Assembly (NCBI GenBank): GCA_029215795.1
Contig: JARDYH010000004.1
Location: 204,270,017 to 204,334,016 of the forward strand
Source: Anniella stebbinsi
Taxonomy: Eukaryota > Chordata > Lepidosauria > Squamata > Anniellidae
DNA: 64,000 bases
Reading direction: 5' to 3'
Positions 9,834 to 20,539 of this stretch are shown here, piece by piece. The position numbers were made by a program, and so were the translations under genes. A model generated the notes under the pieces. The model was not told the origin of the DNA. It did not search any database and saw nothing but the letters and a program-made list of their open reading frames with translations. Every line of letters begins with the position of its first letter. Position 1 is the first letter of the stretch.

Positions 9834-11347
9834 TAGGGGTGTGCACGGACCCCCCGGATCGGATCGGGACCCGGATCGGGACCTCCAATTTTGTCCCGGA
9901 CCGGTTCGGACAAAATCGGAGGCCCCCGGACCGGATCGAGTCCGATCCCGACCCAAAAATCGTACATTTTTGGATCGGCCGCCATTTTTTTCCCCATAGA
10001 CTTGCATTGCAATGCAAGTCTATGAGGAAAAAATGGCGGCGGGTGGGTAAGGGGGGGCCTAACTCCCTCCCCCCCCCGGGGCCGTCCGCTGTGGACGGCC
10101 CCGGCAGGTAAACCCCTCCCCCGCGCTCCCTACCCCCCCTGGGGCCGCCCGCTTCCATCCGCTGGCGCCCGCGGGCGCCAGCGGATAGAAGCGGACGGCT
10201 CCGGGGGGGGGTAAGCCCCCTTCCCCGCCACTGCTTACCTTCTCGGCCCGTCCGGCGCCGGCGGCTACTACCAGCGGGCTCCGCGGCCTACTCTCGAGTA
10301 GCGCGCCGGGTGATGACATCACCCGGCGCGCCACCCTGGAGCAGGCCGCGGAGCCTGCTGGTAGTAGTAGGCGGCGGCGCCGGACGGGAGCCGCCGGGCC
10401 GGGCAGGTAAGGGCCCCCCTCCCCCCTCCCCCCTCCGCGCGCCCCCTCCTCCCCTCCACGCACCCCCTCCTTACCTTTCCGGCCCGGCGGCTCCCGTCCG
10501 GCGCCGGCGCCTACTACTTCCAGCAGGCTCCACGGCCTGCTCTAGAGTAGCGCGCCGGGTGATGACATCACCCGGCGCGCCATCCTAGAGCAGGCCGCGG
10601 AGCCTGCTGGGAGTAGTAGGCGCCGGCGCCGGACGGGAGCCGCCGGGCCGGAAAGGTAAGGGCCCCCCTCCCCCCTCCGCGCGCCCCCTCCTCCCCTCCA
10701 CGCACCCCCTCCTTACCTTTCCGGCCCGGCGGCTCCCGTCCAGCGCCGGCGCCTACTACTTCCAGCAGGCTCCGCGGCCTGCTCTAGAGTAGCGCGCCGG
10801 GTGATGACATCACCCGGCGCGCCATCCTAGAGCAGGCCGCGGAGCCTGCTGGGAGTAGTAGGCGCCGGCGCCGGACGGGAGCCGCCGGGCCGGAAAGGTA
10901 AGGGCCCCCCTCCCCCCTCCGCGCGCCCCCTCCTCCCCTCCACGCACCCCCTCCTTACCTTTCCGGCCCGGCGGCTCCCGTCCGGAGCCGGCGCCTACTA
11001 CATCCAGCAGGCTCCGCGGCCTGCTCTAGAGTAGCGCGCCGGGTGATGACATCACCCGGCGCGCCACCCTAGAGCAGGCCGCGGAGCCTGCTAGTAGTAG
11101 TAGGCGCCGGCGCCGGACGGGAGCCACCGGGCCGAGAAGGTAAGTGCCCCCCTCCTCCCCCCCCTGCTGTCCACTTTCATCGCCAGTGGGCGCCCGCCGA
11201 TCCGCCGAACCGGTTCGGAGCTTTTTCGGACCGGTTCGGATTGGATCGGCCGATCCAGCTGCGGGATCGGAAATCGGATAATTTATCCGATTTCCCACTG
11301 GACCGGACTCGGATCGTGGATCGGGTCCGATCCAGTGCACATCCCTA
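9834..11347. mobile_element. GC-rich hairpin-array hAT-like element
   Basis: It begins TAGGGGTGTGCACGG and ends GTGCACATCCCTA. It is flanked by a perfect 8-bp duplication, ATTTTTGG at 9826-9833 and 11348-11355, so the 1514-bp unit is one hAT-type insertion. No transposase frame is present. From the left it holds subterminal GGATCGGATC words, a short palindrome on CCCCATAGACTTGCATTG, a palindrome on GGCGCCCGCGGGCGCC near 10173, four tandem hairpins, and an inverted copy of the subterminal words. The long open frames in it are by-products of GC richness. A relative is at 13159. Confidence 0.9.
10235..11144. repeat. Four tandem ~190-bp hairpins, ~242-bp period
   Basis: Hairpins lie at about 10235-10411, 10471-10660, 10713-10902 and 10955-11144. 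Each is centred on TGATGACATCA, with centres spaced 249, 242 and 242 bp apart. Arms of roughly 90 bp run outward through GGCGCGCC, the AGCAGG/CCTGCT words, GGCGCCGGCGCC and CCGGCCCGG. The third and fourth units are nearly identical to the second, while the first differs more, which suggests local duplication of one unit. Each outer arm ends in GGTAAG (or CTTACC on the left). Confidence 0.9.
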
Positions 11348-11477
11348 ATTTTTGGTGGCTATAAATGTAATTAAATAATTAATTAATTGCTTCTCCACAT
11401 TCCATCACATTCTGTTGCGATCAGGAAAAATGAAACTACAATTCAGAGGAATAGGAGTAGCAAAGCTAGTTTTAAAT

Positions 11478-11618
11478 CAGAGATGGGGAACATGTGCCTA
11501 CCACCCTGGAGTTATTGGAGTTCAACTTCCATTTTCTTTTACCTTTGGCTATGATAACTAGGGCTAATGGGATTTGCATTCCAACAACATCTGGAGGGCC
11601 ACATGTTCCCCACCTCTG
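11478..11618. mobile_element. Small hAT-like MITE
   Basis: About 141 bp between CAGAGATGGGGAACATG and its inverse. The flanks TTTTAAAT and CTTTAAAT match at 7 of 8. The interior follows the palindromic plan 'ctggagg...ctggaggg' with 'gggctaatggga', shared with the elements at 15556, 15702 and 51248. Confidence 0.7.
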
Positions 11619-11626
11619 CTTTAAAT

Positions 11627-12307
11627 GGTCAATGATTTCAGGGTGCGGTCTTAGGAAGGACTTCAAACCTACTACCCTCTTTCACAAGTGTATTGTAAGG
11701 ATAACGGTATCTAATGGTCTGAGTTGCTTAAAGGCTACTTGTGAAGGAGAACTATTATTAATTTGTTTTGTTCATAAACACAGGGGAATGTAAGGAGTCT
11801 TTACAAATGTCCTAATTGCACTATCTACATAGAGTTGTATTATGCACAGAAGATAAATGGAAACACACAGACAGAAAATCAAAGAAGCTTTGTAAAACAT
11901 TGTTTTTAAAAATTAGGCAAATGCAAACACTACCTTCTCCTAAATCTTCCCTTTGTAGTTTCTGATTATTGCTTCTTCTCACTCTTGGAAAGAATGAAAG
12001 CCTGCTGATCAAAGTATTCTGCTGCTAAAGCCTAATTACAACAAATTCTACTTCACTGGGGGCACATTGAGTATCAGAGACCTCAGCAAGTTGGTGCTCT
12101 CCAGTGCTTTTCCTCTTCCCCATTCCACGATCCCTTCCAACAACACAGCAATATCTCTCTCCATTCTTCATTCATCTGTCTCCCAACTCTATGGTTAGAT
12201 CTCCCCCTGCAAAAAGTCCTCTCCCCCACTCTATTCTGCAAACATCAACTTAATGCACAAGCAACTTTTTTCAGACAAGTTTAATTCTCTGGCCAGACAA
12301 GATTAAT

Positions 12308-12344
<37 letters not shown>

Positions 12345-13150
12345 CTTTTGCTGGGAATGATAGGAGTGTATTCCATCACATCCAGAGGGCACCAGCTTGT
12401 GCAAAGCACAAGCAGCAGCAAAGAGAAGGATTATTATTTTCATTTATTATGCTTATATGCCAAGACATTCTCAGGATGGCTTGCACAATGTTGAACTTGA
12501 TTAGAAAAAAGTCACAGAGGAAAATGTTAAACAGACATCTTTTCCCAGCATCACTGTCCTGTACCTATTTATCACCTCCATTCCACACTGCTGCTTTTAA
12601 GCATGAGAAAGGACAGCAGAAAGAACTTCCACATCACATGTAATTTCGCCATCACTTAGGTGGAAGGTGCCCATTCAGTGTTAGAGCTTTTCTACCCGAG
12701 TCCATTATTCCGCTGAATCTCCTTTGCTACATGAGGCCATTAATCTGCTGTATTTCAGTTTCATCACAGAATTGAGACCTGAGTACTACACAAAGAGCTT
12801 TTCCTTTCCTGCTTTTCTGCTACATAACTTCTAGGTGGTGCTGTGCTATAGCAGAATATCACAATGACACAAGTAGAAAAATACTTTTTTCTTGCACTTT
12901 TAGAAATAATACCCCTTCAAAAGAACTTGTAAACAATCATGAGTAAGGAATCATGAACACACAATAACTCTTGTGTAGAAAAACTCTTAGTTTTCTGCAA
13001 GCCACAACCCAAGGGACTCCTAACTACAAAAAGAAAGAAAAGCGAAGGCAGGCAGGCAGGCAGGCAGAAAGGTCCACACCACAGAAAAGAGTATGCACTC
13101 TCTGTGAGTTCATTAACAGAACAGCTCACCATAGTTAAATCCTGTAATCT
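11627..13150. other. Unassigned DNA with microsatellites
   Basis: No gene is seen. It contains a (TC)n tract at about 12311-12340 and a (GGCA)n run at about 13047-13067. A stretch near 12432-12490 faintly resembles an L2 3' end in reverse orientation. Confidence 0.45.
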
Positions 13151-13158
13151 GTTTTCAG

Positions 13159-13926
13159 TAGGGATGTGCATGGCCGAAATTATCATATTGTAACGTTATT
13201 GGAAATTCTGATATAAAAAAATTTCAGGTTTGATCATATCGGGGGCTACCCGAATATGATTGGATCCAATATCCGATAAATATCGGAAGTTCTGATCCGA
13301 TTACGGTGTTTTCCCCATAGGTTTGCATTGGGGGAAAGAAAGCTTTTCCCCAATACAAGCCTATGGGGAAAAACACTGGGCTGGCCCTCCCTCCTTCCCT
13401 CGACCCACTCGCGCTCCCTCCCCCCACTTGCGCTCCTTGCCTGCTGCCGTCGCCTCCTCTGCCGATCCATCCTACTGCTAAACAGGCTTTCTGGCCTGTT
13501 CCTCAGTAGAGAGATGTGCCAAGTGATGATGTCATCACTCAGTGCCTCTCTCAGAGCATCACTCAGCATGTCTCTCTACTGGGGAACAGGCTGGAAAGCC
13601 TGTTGAGCAGTAGGACGGACCGGCGGCGGCACCAGGGAAGGCCGCAGGTAAGGAGCATGAGTGGGGGAAGGGAGTGCTGGCCCAGTGTTTTTCCCCATAG
13701 GCTTGCATTGGGGGAAAGCTTTCTTTCCCCCAGCACAAGCCTATTGGGAAAACACCAGAAATGGCGGTCTGATAATCCGATATGTCCGATAGTTATTGGA
13801 CATATGGATATCGGATCCGATCAGATAGGGCCTCCTTAAGAATGTATCATTATTGCTAATCGGATGTCCGATAACGACCTTATCAATTCGTTATCGAACA
13901 TCGGAATGATACAATAAACATCCCTA
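13159..13926. mobile_element. hAT-like element related to 9834
   Basis: It begins TAGGGATGTGCATGG, ends ACATCCCTA, and is flanked by a perfect 8-bp duplication GTTTTCAG (13151-13158 and 13927-13934). Subterminal regions are rich in CCGATAT/ATATCGG words. Two inverted copies of a CCCCATAGG.TTGCATTGGG module flank a central hairpin containing GTGATGATGTCATCAC. The 768-bp unit has the same architecture as the hairpin-array element but a single central hairpin and different subterminal words. No transposase is encoded. Confidence 0.9.
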
Positions 13927-14051
13927 GTTTTCAGTACCAGAGCTGAATTCTGCAATATGTGGGAATACTGCCTTTGAGCATGTGGAGAGTGCTTTTTCTC
14001 ATAATTGCAGCTAATTCATCCTGTTCTGACAGTTCACAGTTATGTTTGGAA

Positions 14052-14606
14052 TAGTGCTGGGCCAACTCCTGCCCCCTATGTTTAGGAACTTTTCTCTCCC
14101 CCTGCAGAAGAGGCACTGTTTTTTCTGCCTCTTTCACAGGGAGGGGGGAAATTGAGAGAATTTTTTCCCTGGGTAGGGGGACAGGGTTTCCACATACCTT
14201 TTTAAAGTGTAGCTGGTTGCTGAAGGCCTTTCTTCCTATTTTTTTAGGGTTTATTTATTTATTTATTTTAAAAAACCTGTTCCCTAGGCATTTGGAGGAG
14301 CCCAGCAGTTCTTAGTGAACGCCTATTGGAGACCATGCGGCCTCACCCTCTCCAATAAGGATTCAGGAAGAACTCCTGGACTCCTGAAAATGCTGGCGTG
14401 TTTTAAAATAAATAAATAAAAAGAAAAAAAGAAGTATTCTCAACAACTGGCTACATTTAAAAGGGTCTGTGGAAACCCTGTCCCCCTCCTCAAGGAGAAA
14501 ATTCTCTGAAATTCTCACCTCTCCCAGCCTCTTTTGCCCAAATTTTTATTCCCCACCCCCATGAAATACTGAAAATGGAATGGTCAAAATTTTCAGCACA
14601 GCACTA
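14052..14606. mobile_element. Foldback MITE TAGTGCTG, copy 2
   Basis: It starts TAGTGCTGGGCC and ends CAGCACAGCACTA. It is flanked by a perfect 8-bp duplication GTTTGGAA (14044-14051 and 14607-14614), which places the family in the hAT group. Its arms share the 'ggacagggtttccacata' segment with copy 1 at 7458. It is 555 bp with no coding capacity. An internal A/T-rich spacer holds TTTA repeats. Confidence 0.9.
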
Positions 14607-14614
14607 GTTTGGAA

Positions 14615-15547
14615 CATTTGCCACCACTGCATAAGTTTCAATTACTTATTTACAAAAGCTAGTTAGGAATAAATATTTACATTACTGAATAGAATTCCAG
14701 CGTTTGATTGTATCGAATCGGTTGTTGCATGCATATTCTGAAACTGAATGCCATATTGGATCGGAGGGACAGTTTTTATGAAATGGAAGGAAAGTCCAGA
14801 TTTTCTACAAAAAATAACTGCCCCAGATTTACAAAAAAATAAAAATAAATGGTTGGCCTTTGACAGTTCCTCCACTACCTCCTGGGTATTTGTGGTATTC
14901 ACATTGCCCAGACTCTGAAAAGTGTTGTGAATCAACCAGAGATGTTGCCAAAATAAAATAAAATAAAATAAAAAATTGGTTGTTGCTGAAACCGCTAGAA
15001 CAGGCCATGACTTTATGACTTGGTTTTTGCAACATCTCAGTACCAAAATGTGGACTCACACTGGTTAGTAGGATAATAGGAAGGACCACAATTGAGTTCT
15101 AAAATTTGACAGCTTCACCACTGTCTCGGTTGAATAAATCCCTCTTTGAATACCTTTCTTTATGTGAGCAATCTAGAAATCAAAGTTGATCCCATAGTGC
15201 AAAGCGATCCAGTAAGCAAGAGGGCAGTGGCAGAGTGAGAGGGAGGTGAGCAAGCAGGTTTCAGTGGGGAACAGGAGGAGGAACAACTTCAGAAGTTTCT
15301 TATCAGTGGGCCCCTGCTGGGGTGTGGGCCATTGGCAGGTGCCCAACCATACCTACCTTTGATGCTAGTCCTGGAACTAGCTTCAAGGCTAATTTCTCCA
15401 CACTGGCTGGATCTAAATTTACAAGTGATGTTAAGCTTTAAGCCTATGCTTAATTAGCAAGGACTCCCAAAGCAAAATTATATCCTTTTGAGAGAGAAAG
15501 AATCTGATGGCAGCCATACCTCTGTGAATAACAACTGAGGATGAATT
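14615..15547. other. Unassigned DNA
   Basis: No gene or known repeat is recognised. A short (AAAAT)n run lies near 14951-14973. Confidence 0.4.
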
Positions 15548-15555
15548 CTCTAGAC

Positions 15556-15681
15556 CAGCCTTCCCCAACCTGGTGACCTCCAGATGTTTTGGACTGTAAT
15601 TCCAAGCATTGGCCATGTTGGCTGAGGCTCACGGGTGTTGCTGTCCAAAATATCTGGAGGGCACTAGGTTGTGGAAGGCTG
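15556..15681. mobile_element. 126-bp hAT-like MITE CAGCCTTCC
   Basis: Termini CAGCCTTCCCCAACCTGG and GGAAGGCTG are bounded by a perfect 8-bp duplication CTCTAGAC (15548-15555 and 15682-15689). The body is an imperfect palindrome around 'ccagatgttttggactgtaa' and its inverse. A relative at 51248 has near-identical ends. Confidence 0.88.
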
Positions 15682-15701
15682 CTCTAGACTACAGCATAGA
15701 A

Positions 15702-15837
15702 TAGGGGTGGGCAACTTGTGGCCATCCAGTTGTTTTGACCTACAACTCCCATCAGCCCTAGCCATCACAGCCAGTGGTGAGGGCTAATGGGAGTTGTAGG
15801 TCAAAGCATCAGGAAGACCATAAGTTGCCCACTCCTG
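15702..15837. mobile_element. 136-bp hAT-like MITE TAGGGGTGGGC
   Basis: Ends TAGGGGTGGGCAACTTG and its inverse enclose a palindrome on 'ctacaactcccatcagccc'. The flanks GCATAGAA and TTATAGAA match at 6 of 8. It begins 12 bp after the duplication of the preceding MITE. Confidence 0.75.
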
Positions 15838-15838
15838 T

Positions 15839-15903
15839 TATAGAATCATAGAATCATTGTGTTCGAGGGGCTCTTGTAGGGCATCTTATCCAATCGCTTG
15901 TTC
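15839..15903 (-). mobile_element. CR1 extreme 3' end
   Basis: ATAGAATCATAGAATCATTG is the reverse complement of the ATTCTATG-type octamer repeats that end CR1 elements. A short remnant of the 'catcttatccaa' body follows. Confidence 0.65.

Positions 15904-15943
<40 letters not shown>
15904..15943. repeat. (CA)n microsatellite
   Basis: About 38 bp of uninterrupted CA repeats. Confidence 0.95.
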
Positions 15944-15947
<4 letters not shown>

Positions 15948-18700
15948 CCATAGCAAGACAATTCCCAAGAGATGACTGTCCAACATTTGCTTGGAGACCT
16001 CTAGCAAAGGAGAGGCCACCTACCACTTTGGGTAATTGACCTAGACAGTACATGAAACATGCACTTCCATTTCAGGTATATGTCATTGTCATGGTGTTAT
16101 TGTTGAAATGACAACTGTGTGGAAGCCCAATCAAGATCAGGACTGTGGGATGTGGGGAAGGGTGTTTTTTGCTGTCCCTGCCTCCTAAAGCTGCTCTTTG
16201 CTGTGCAAGGGAAGCTGCTATTGGTGCCCATTAACATGATGTAAACTTCAGCCTTCACAGAGATTCTGAACATGTGGTGACATTCAAGGCCTCCTTGCCT
16301 ACCACATCATATGGATCAAGCCCTCCACACCTCATGAATTGAAACAAACATGTTTGCATTTCATATTTGAAATGTTTCCCATTGAAAACTTTTCGATGGA
16401 CCCAGAGTCCTCCTTCTGAAAATAGAACGGCTCTTTTTATTTATGGAAAGGACTGAGATCAGGAAAGCCTCCTGCTGGACGAAGAAGGGCCAATTCTAAC
16501 TTCCCTCTGCAGCCCCCTTTGTCACTGTTTTGGATGGTCCCCCATACATCTGGATCAGCTTTAAGGAGGCACATGGAGCAGTGGGGTGGGGTGAGATGGG
16601 GAGAGGAATCACTTTCACTCCTTCCTCCAGTAGAAACATCCTATGAATGGAGTTCTACTCCTGGGAGTTTGGATCTAACCCTTTGAGCTTCACACAACAT
16701 TTTCTAAAAATTGCTCAAACACATGTATTTTGCCCAGCTCCTCTCAGTTTGCTTGCATGCTCTAATAATGGTCAGTGGTTTTTCTTCAGAAACGGGCCTG
16801 CCTCTCCTCCCCCTCCAGCACATTTTTTTAGAACAGAACAGGGAACTCTTCATCCTGTCCTCCTGCTACCATGAAGTATTGATGGGCCATTGTGTGCATA
16901 ACACTGACAGTCCTGATGTATTCTTTACCACATTGTTTTCATTTCACTGCACCTCTGGACTTTCCAGTTCAAGCCAAGGTTGTAAGAGTGCCAGAGAATA
17001 GCTCCAGGAAGCTGTCTTTTCATTGTATTTCCAGTCAGATAGAATATAGTTTCCAACCTGAAGGTGAATCTTAGAAGGATTCGCATAAGATGACTTAGAT
17101 CTAGGGAAGGATGGTTCAGTTAATTTCCAGTTCGTGTTAGTGCCACATGTATTCATTCATAAATCCACTCCATCCTGTTTCTACATTAATCTGTGTTGTT
17201 GTCTTGTTTGTTTGTTTTTAAACAGCATGAAAATTCATGTTTAAATGTTATTTTGGAACACCTTTCCTCACAAAATAGGGATTTCTAAATGTATTTTATC
17301 CTAAAATAAACATTTTTATTCTCATTTTCGCATGGTTTTAAAGCCTAACACTGCATCACAACTTTAGTCAAAGTGTGAAATCTGTAGGATAATGGGTGTT
17401 CCAATCTGCACAATAGTCCAAAAGGTGTGGATCCCATCAGTTTGCATTGGGATTTGCAAATAAGGAATTCCTCAGGTATCCCTAATTAGATCAGATTCAC
17501 ACTTTAGCATAGGGGCTGAATTCCATTTCAAAGAAGTTCTCATGGGTGGGGGGAGGTTAATTCCAGTAGTGGGCAGGGCTAAAGGCAAAGGGAACAGGGC
17601 CAGAATACCAGCATATTAGCACAGGGAGGGGAACGTACATTTTCTGTATGCCCTGGAAAGGGCCGGGAGCAGGGCAGATCTGCACTCGAGCGCCTGCGGG
17701 GGGCTCGTGAGCACTTGGGCATGGGGCTGCACCATCACCTGAATGTGTACAACTGGGCATGCAAGAGACAGACATGGGGCATCCGCTGCCCTCTTGGACC
17801 CCATCAGACGCTTGTTCCTTCTCTATAAAGCACAGTAAATAAGCCTTAGGAGAGGCATTTTAGCCTTTTGGAGTGAGGGGAAAACTGCACAAAAACTACC
17901 AAATAATTGTGGGAAAGGGGGCGGGGCCATGAAAGGGGGTGTAACCATCTACAGAGAGGACCAGTTTTGCCCCCAGGCCTTAGGTTCTGCACACCTCCTT
18001 TTGCACCTCCTTTATAGGAATAGTGGTGATTCATGGTAGCCATTCCAGCAGGCTGTACAGGGGAAGGCAGCTTAATTTTTGTCCTCCTCCCTTTGCATCC
18101 CTTTGACACTGACTGGTCGGAAAAAGGGGGCCAGATTGCCCACTTAGCAACCTTCCATGGCAGATGCGCCCAAGTCTCAAGCAAGTGCTTTTCACAGAGG
18201 TGTCGCCTCCACCCTTTTTCCCTGACTCCCCTTTGCAGTAACCAAGGCAGCAGTTCTCCAGCAAAGGGCAGGGTGGGTGGATTGACAAGTTGTTTGACAA
18301 GTATGGAATATGGCTCCCTTGTGCTAAAGGAAGTAATGCTTGGTGAGGGTGAAAATGACAAGGATATTGACAAGCAGGGAATATGCCTCTGAGGGACAGG
18401 CAGACCTGTGATCTTGTGCAGTTGTGCGAGATCGGCAATAAAATTGTTTTTAAAAGTTATGACAGCATTGGCACACATTTCAAGATCCATTTTTTTATTA
18501 AAAAAATAAAGAAATTGTAATTTGTAAATGCAATAGCTGAATTCAGTTTAAAAAAAAAAGCATTTTTTTTCCAGAATCTGAAATGTTGCAGAAATCTATT
18601 GGACTTAAACTAAACAGATTTCCCAGCATCGTACATCCCTACAAATAGTACCATGAAAACTGTGGATCAGCTCTTAAATATTCCCTATCTTGTGCAAAAG
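15944..18700. other. Unassigned DNA
   Basis: No family recognised. A 214-residue open frame on the minus strand at 17846-18490, with overlapping frames on both strands, has no domain, no codon pattern and no splice context that I can support. The segment 18560-18636 ends GTACATCCCTA, the same end type as the decayed element at 23214, so it may be the right end of a hAT-like element. Confidence 0.4.
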
Positions 18701-18703
18701 CTT

Positions 18704-18750
18704 CATATATATGTGTGTGTGTGTGTGTGTGCGCGCGCGCGCGCGTGTGC
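18704..18750. repeat. Alternating (AT)(GT)(GC) tract
   Basis: About 47 bp of uninterrupted pyrimidine-purine alternation that changes from AT through GT to GC repeats and back to GT. Such tracts can adopt left-handed Z-DNA. Confidence 0.9.
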
Positions 18751-18804
18751 TAATAAAGTGCTGTGAACTCCCCTATCAAAGTTGTTGAATCTACCCATGG
18801 ACGG

Positions 18805-18805
<1 letters not shown>

Positions 18806-18842
<37 letters not shown>

Positions 18843-20510
18843 GATTTATTTCTTACCCGCCTCTCCGTCTAGATCGAGGCGGGGAACAACAACATGATAA
18901 AATACATAAAACTAATTAAAACATGACAAATATTATTAAAATTGCATTAAAACATCCTAAAACATCCTAAAAACATTCTAAAAATTACACTGGATATGCC
19001 TGCCGGAAGAGAACAGTCTTTATAGCTTTCTTAAATTCTAAAAGACTGTTAAGTTGACGAGTCTCCTCCGGCAGGTCATTCCACAGTCTGGGAGCGGCAG
19101 AAGAGAAGGTCCTCTGGGTAACAGTTGTCAGCCTAGTCTTGGCCGACCGCAGTAAGTTCTTCCCAGAGGACCTGAGCGTGCGGGACGGATTGTACGGGAG
19201 AAGGCGATCCCGCAGGTAACCTGGACCCAAACCATGTAGGGCTTTAAAGGTAATGACCAACACTTTATACTTCGCCCGGAAACTAATTGGCAGCCAGTGG
19301 AGCGATTTTAAAGCTGGCGTAATATGGGCACTCCTAGATGTACCGGTGACCAACCTGGCTGCCATATTTTGAACTAGTTGAAGTTTCCGGACTAGGCACA
19401 AAGGTAGCCCTATGTACAGCGCATTGCAGAAGTCGAGCCTCGAAGTTACCAGCGCGTGCACTACCATCTTTAGGTCTTCCAACTCTAGGAAGGGGCGCAG
19501 CTGGCGTATCAGCTGAAGCTGATAGTAGGCACTCCTGGCCGTTGCATCTATCTGGGCTGTCATTTGGAGCGACGGATCCAGGAGCACCCCCAAGCTGCGA
19601 ACACAGTCTTTCAGGGGGAGTGTAACCCCATCCAGAACCGGTTGACACACCTCCAAACCCAGGTTGCGGCCTTTGACAGCAAGCACCTCCGTCTTGTCTG
19701 GATTCAGCTTCAGTTTGTTTTTCCTCATTCAGCCCATTACCACCTCCAAGCATTCATTCAGAGGAGACACACTATCCTTAGCTGATGATGTTGTCGAAGG
19801 CATAGAGAAATATATTTGGGTGTCATCAGCATACTGATAGCACCCCGCCCCATGCCTCCGGATGAACTCTCCCAAAGGTTTCATATAAATGTTAAACAGC
19901 ATTGGGGAAAGGATGGCACCTTGCGGTACGCCACACAGCAGCTCCTTCTTTGCAGAGCAGCTATCCCCAAGCATCACCATCTGGAACCTGCCCGAGAGGT
20001 AGGACCGGAACCACTGAAGCACAGTGCCCCCAATTCCCAATCCCCTCAGGCGTTCCAGAAGGATACCATGGTCGATGGTATCGAATGCCGCTGAGAGGTC
20101 CAAAAGTACCAACAGGGACACACTCCCCCTGTCAATACCCAGGCGTAGATCATCCGCTAAGGCGACCATAGCAGTCTCAACTCCGTATCCTGCCCTGAAG
20201 CCAGTTTGAAATGGGTCTAGAAAATCAGTGTCATCCAAGACTACCTGGAGTTGAAAGGCAACCGCCCTCTCGATCACCTTCTCCAAGAATGGAAGGTTTG
20301 ATACCGGTCTGTAGTTATTAAAGTCCAGGGGATCCAGGGAGGGCTTCTTTAGAAGCAGCCGTACCACCGCTTCTTTTAAACATGATGGAAAACTCCCCTC
20401 CCTGAGAGATGCATTAATAATATATTGTAATTGCGATCTAACCACATCTCCTCCCTGGATGACCAGCCATGAAGGACAGGGATCGAGAGGGCAAGTCGTC
20501 CCCCTCACAG
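18806..20510 (-). mobile_element. L2 LINE subfamily A, 5'-truncated
   Basis: An (AAT)n tail at 18808-18841, a stem-loop at 18856-18883 (CCCGCCTC pairing with GAGGCGGG), an A-rich 3' untranslated region, and then ORF2 from the C-terminus up to the start of the reverse transcriptase. The L2 match ends near 20510. The endonuclease and ORF1 are missing, as expected for 5' truncation. Confidence 0.9.
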
Positions 20511-20532
20511 ACATATCTTGGGACTTACACAC
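18985..20532 (-). pseudogene. L2 ORF2 reverse transcriptase, one internal stop
   Basis: The reverse transcriptase half (267 codons) carries NNYRPVS (residues 72-78), motif A as [13 protein letters not shown] (143-155), GVPQG (201-205) and the catalytic YADD (234-237). A TGA at 19729-19731 lies where relatives have tryptophan. The same frame then continues for 247 codons through KLKLNPDKTEVL, QLVQN, HWLP and LWNDLPEE to a natural stop. A single nonsense change over about 515 codons means a fairly recent insertion. The first ~10 codons are probably flanking DNA. It cannot move itself because the endonuclease is absent. Confidence 0.9.
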
Positions 20533-20539
20533 TCATTAT

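Noticed and set aside
10235..11144. CRISPR-like array because of regular 242-bp spacing
   Set aside because: Units are entire palindromic hairpins with no short repeat/unique spacer pattern, and the DNA is clearly vertebrate.
9719..11340. Numerous long proline/glycine/arginine-rich frames on both strands
   Set aside because: They come from GC-rich palindromes of the hairpin-array transposon. Inverted repeats give mirrored frames on both strands.
17846..18490. 214-residue minus-strand open frame with overlapping frames on both strands
   Set aside because: No domain, no repeat-family match, no splice or start context. Similar-length frames on the opposite strand indicate a local composition effect.
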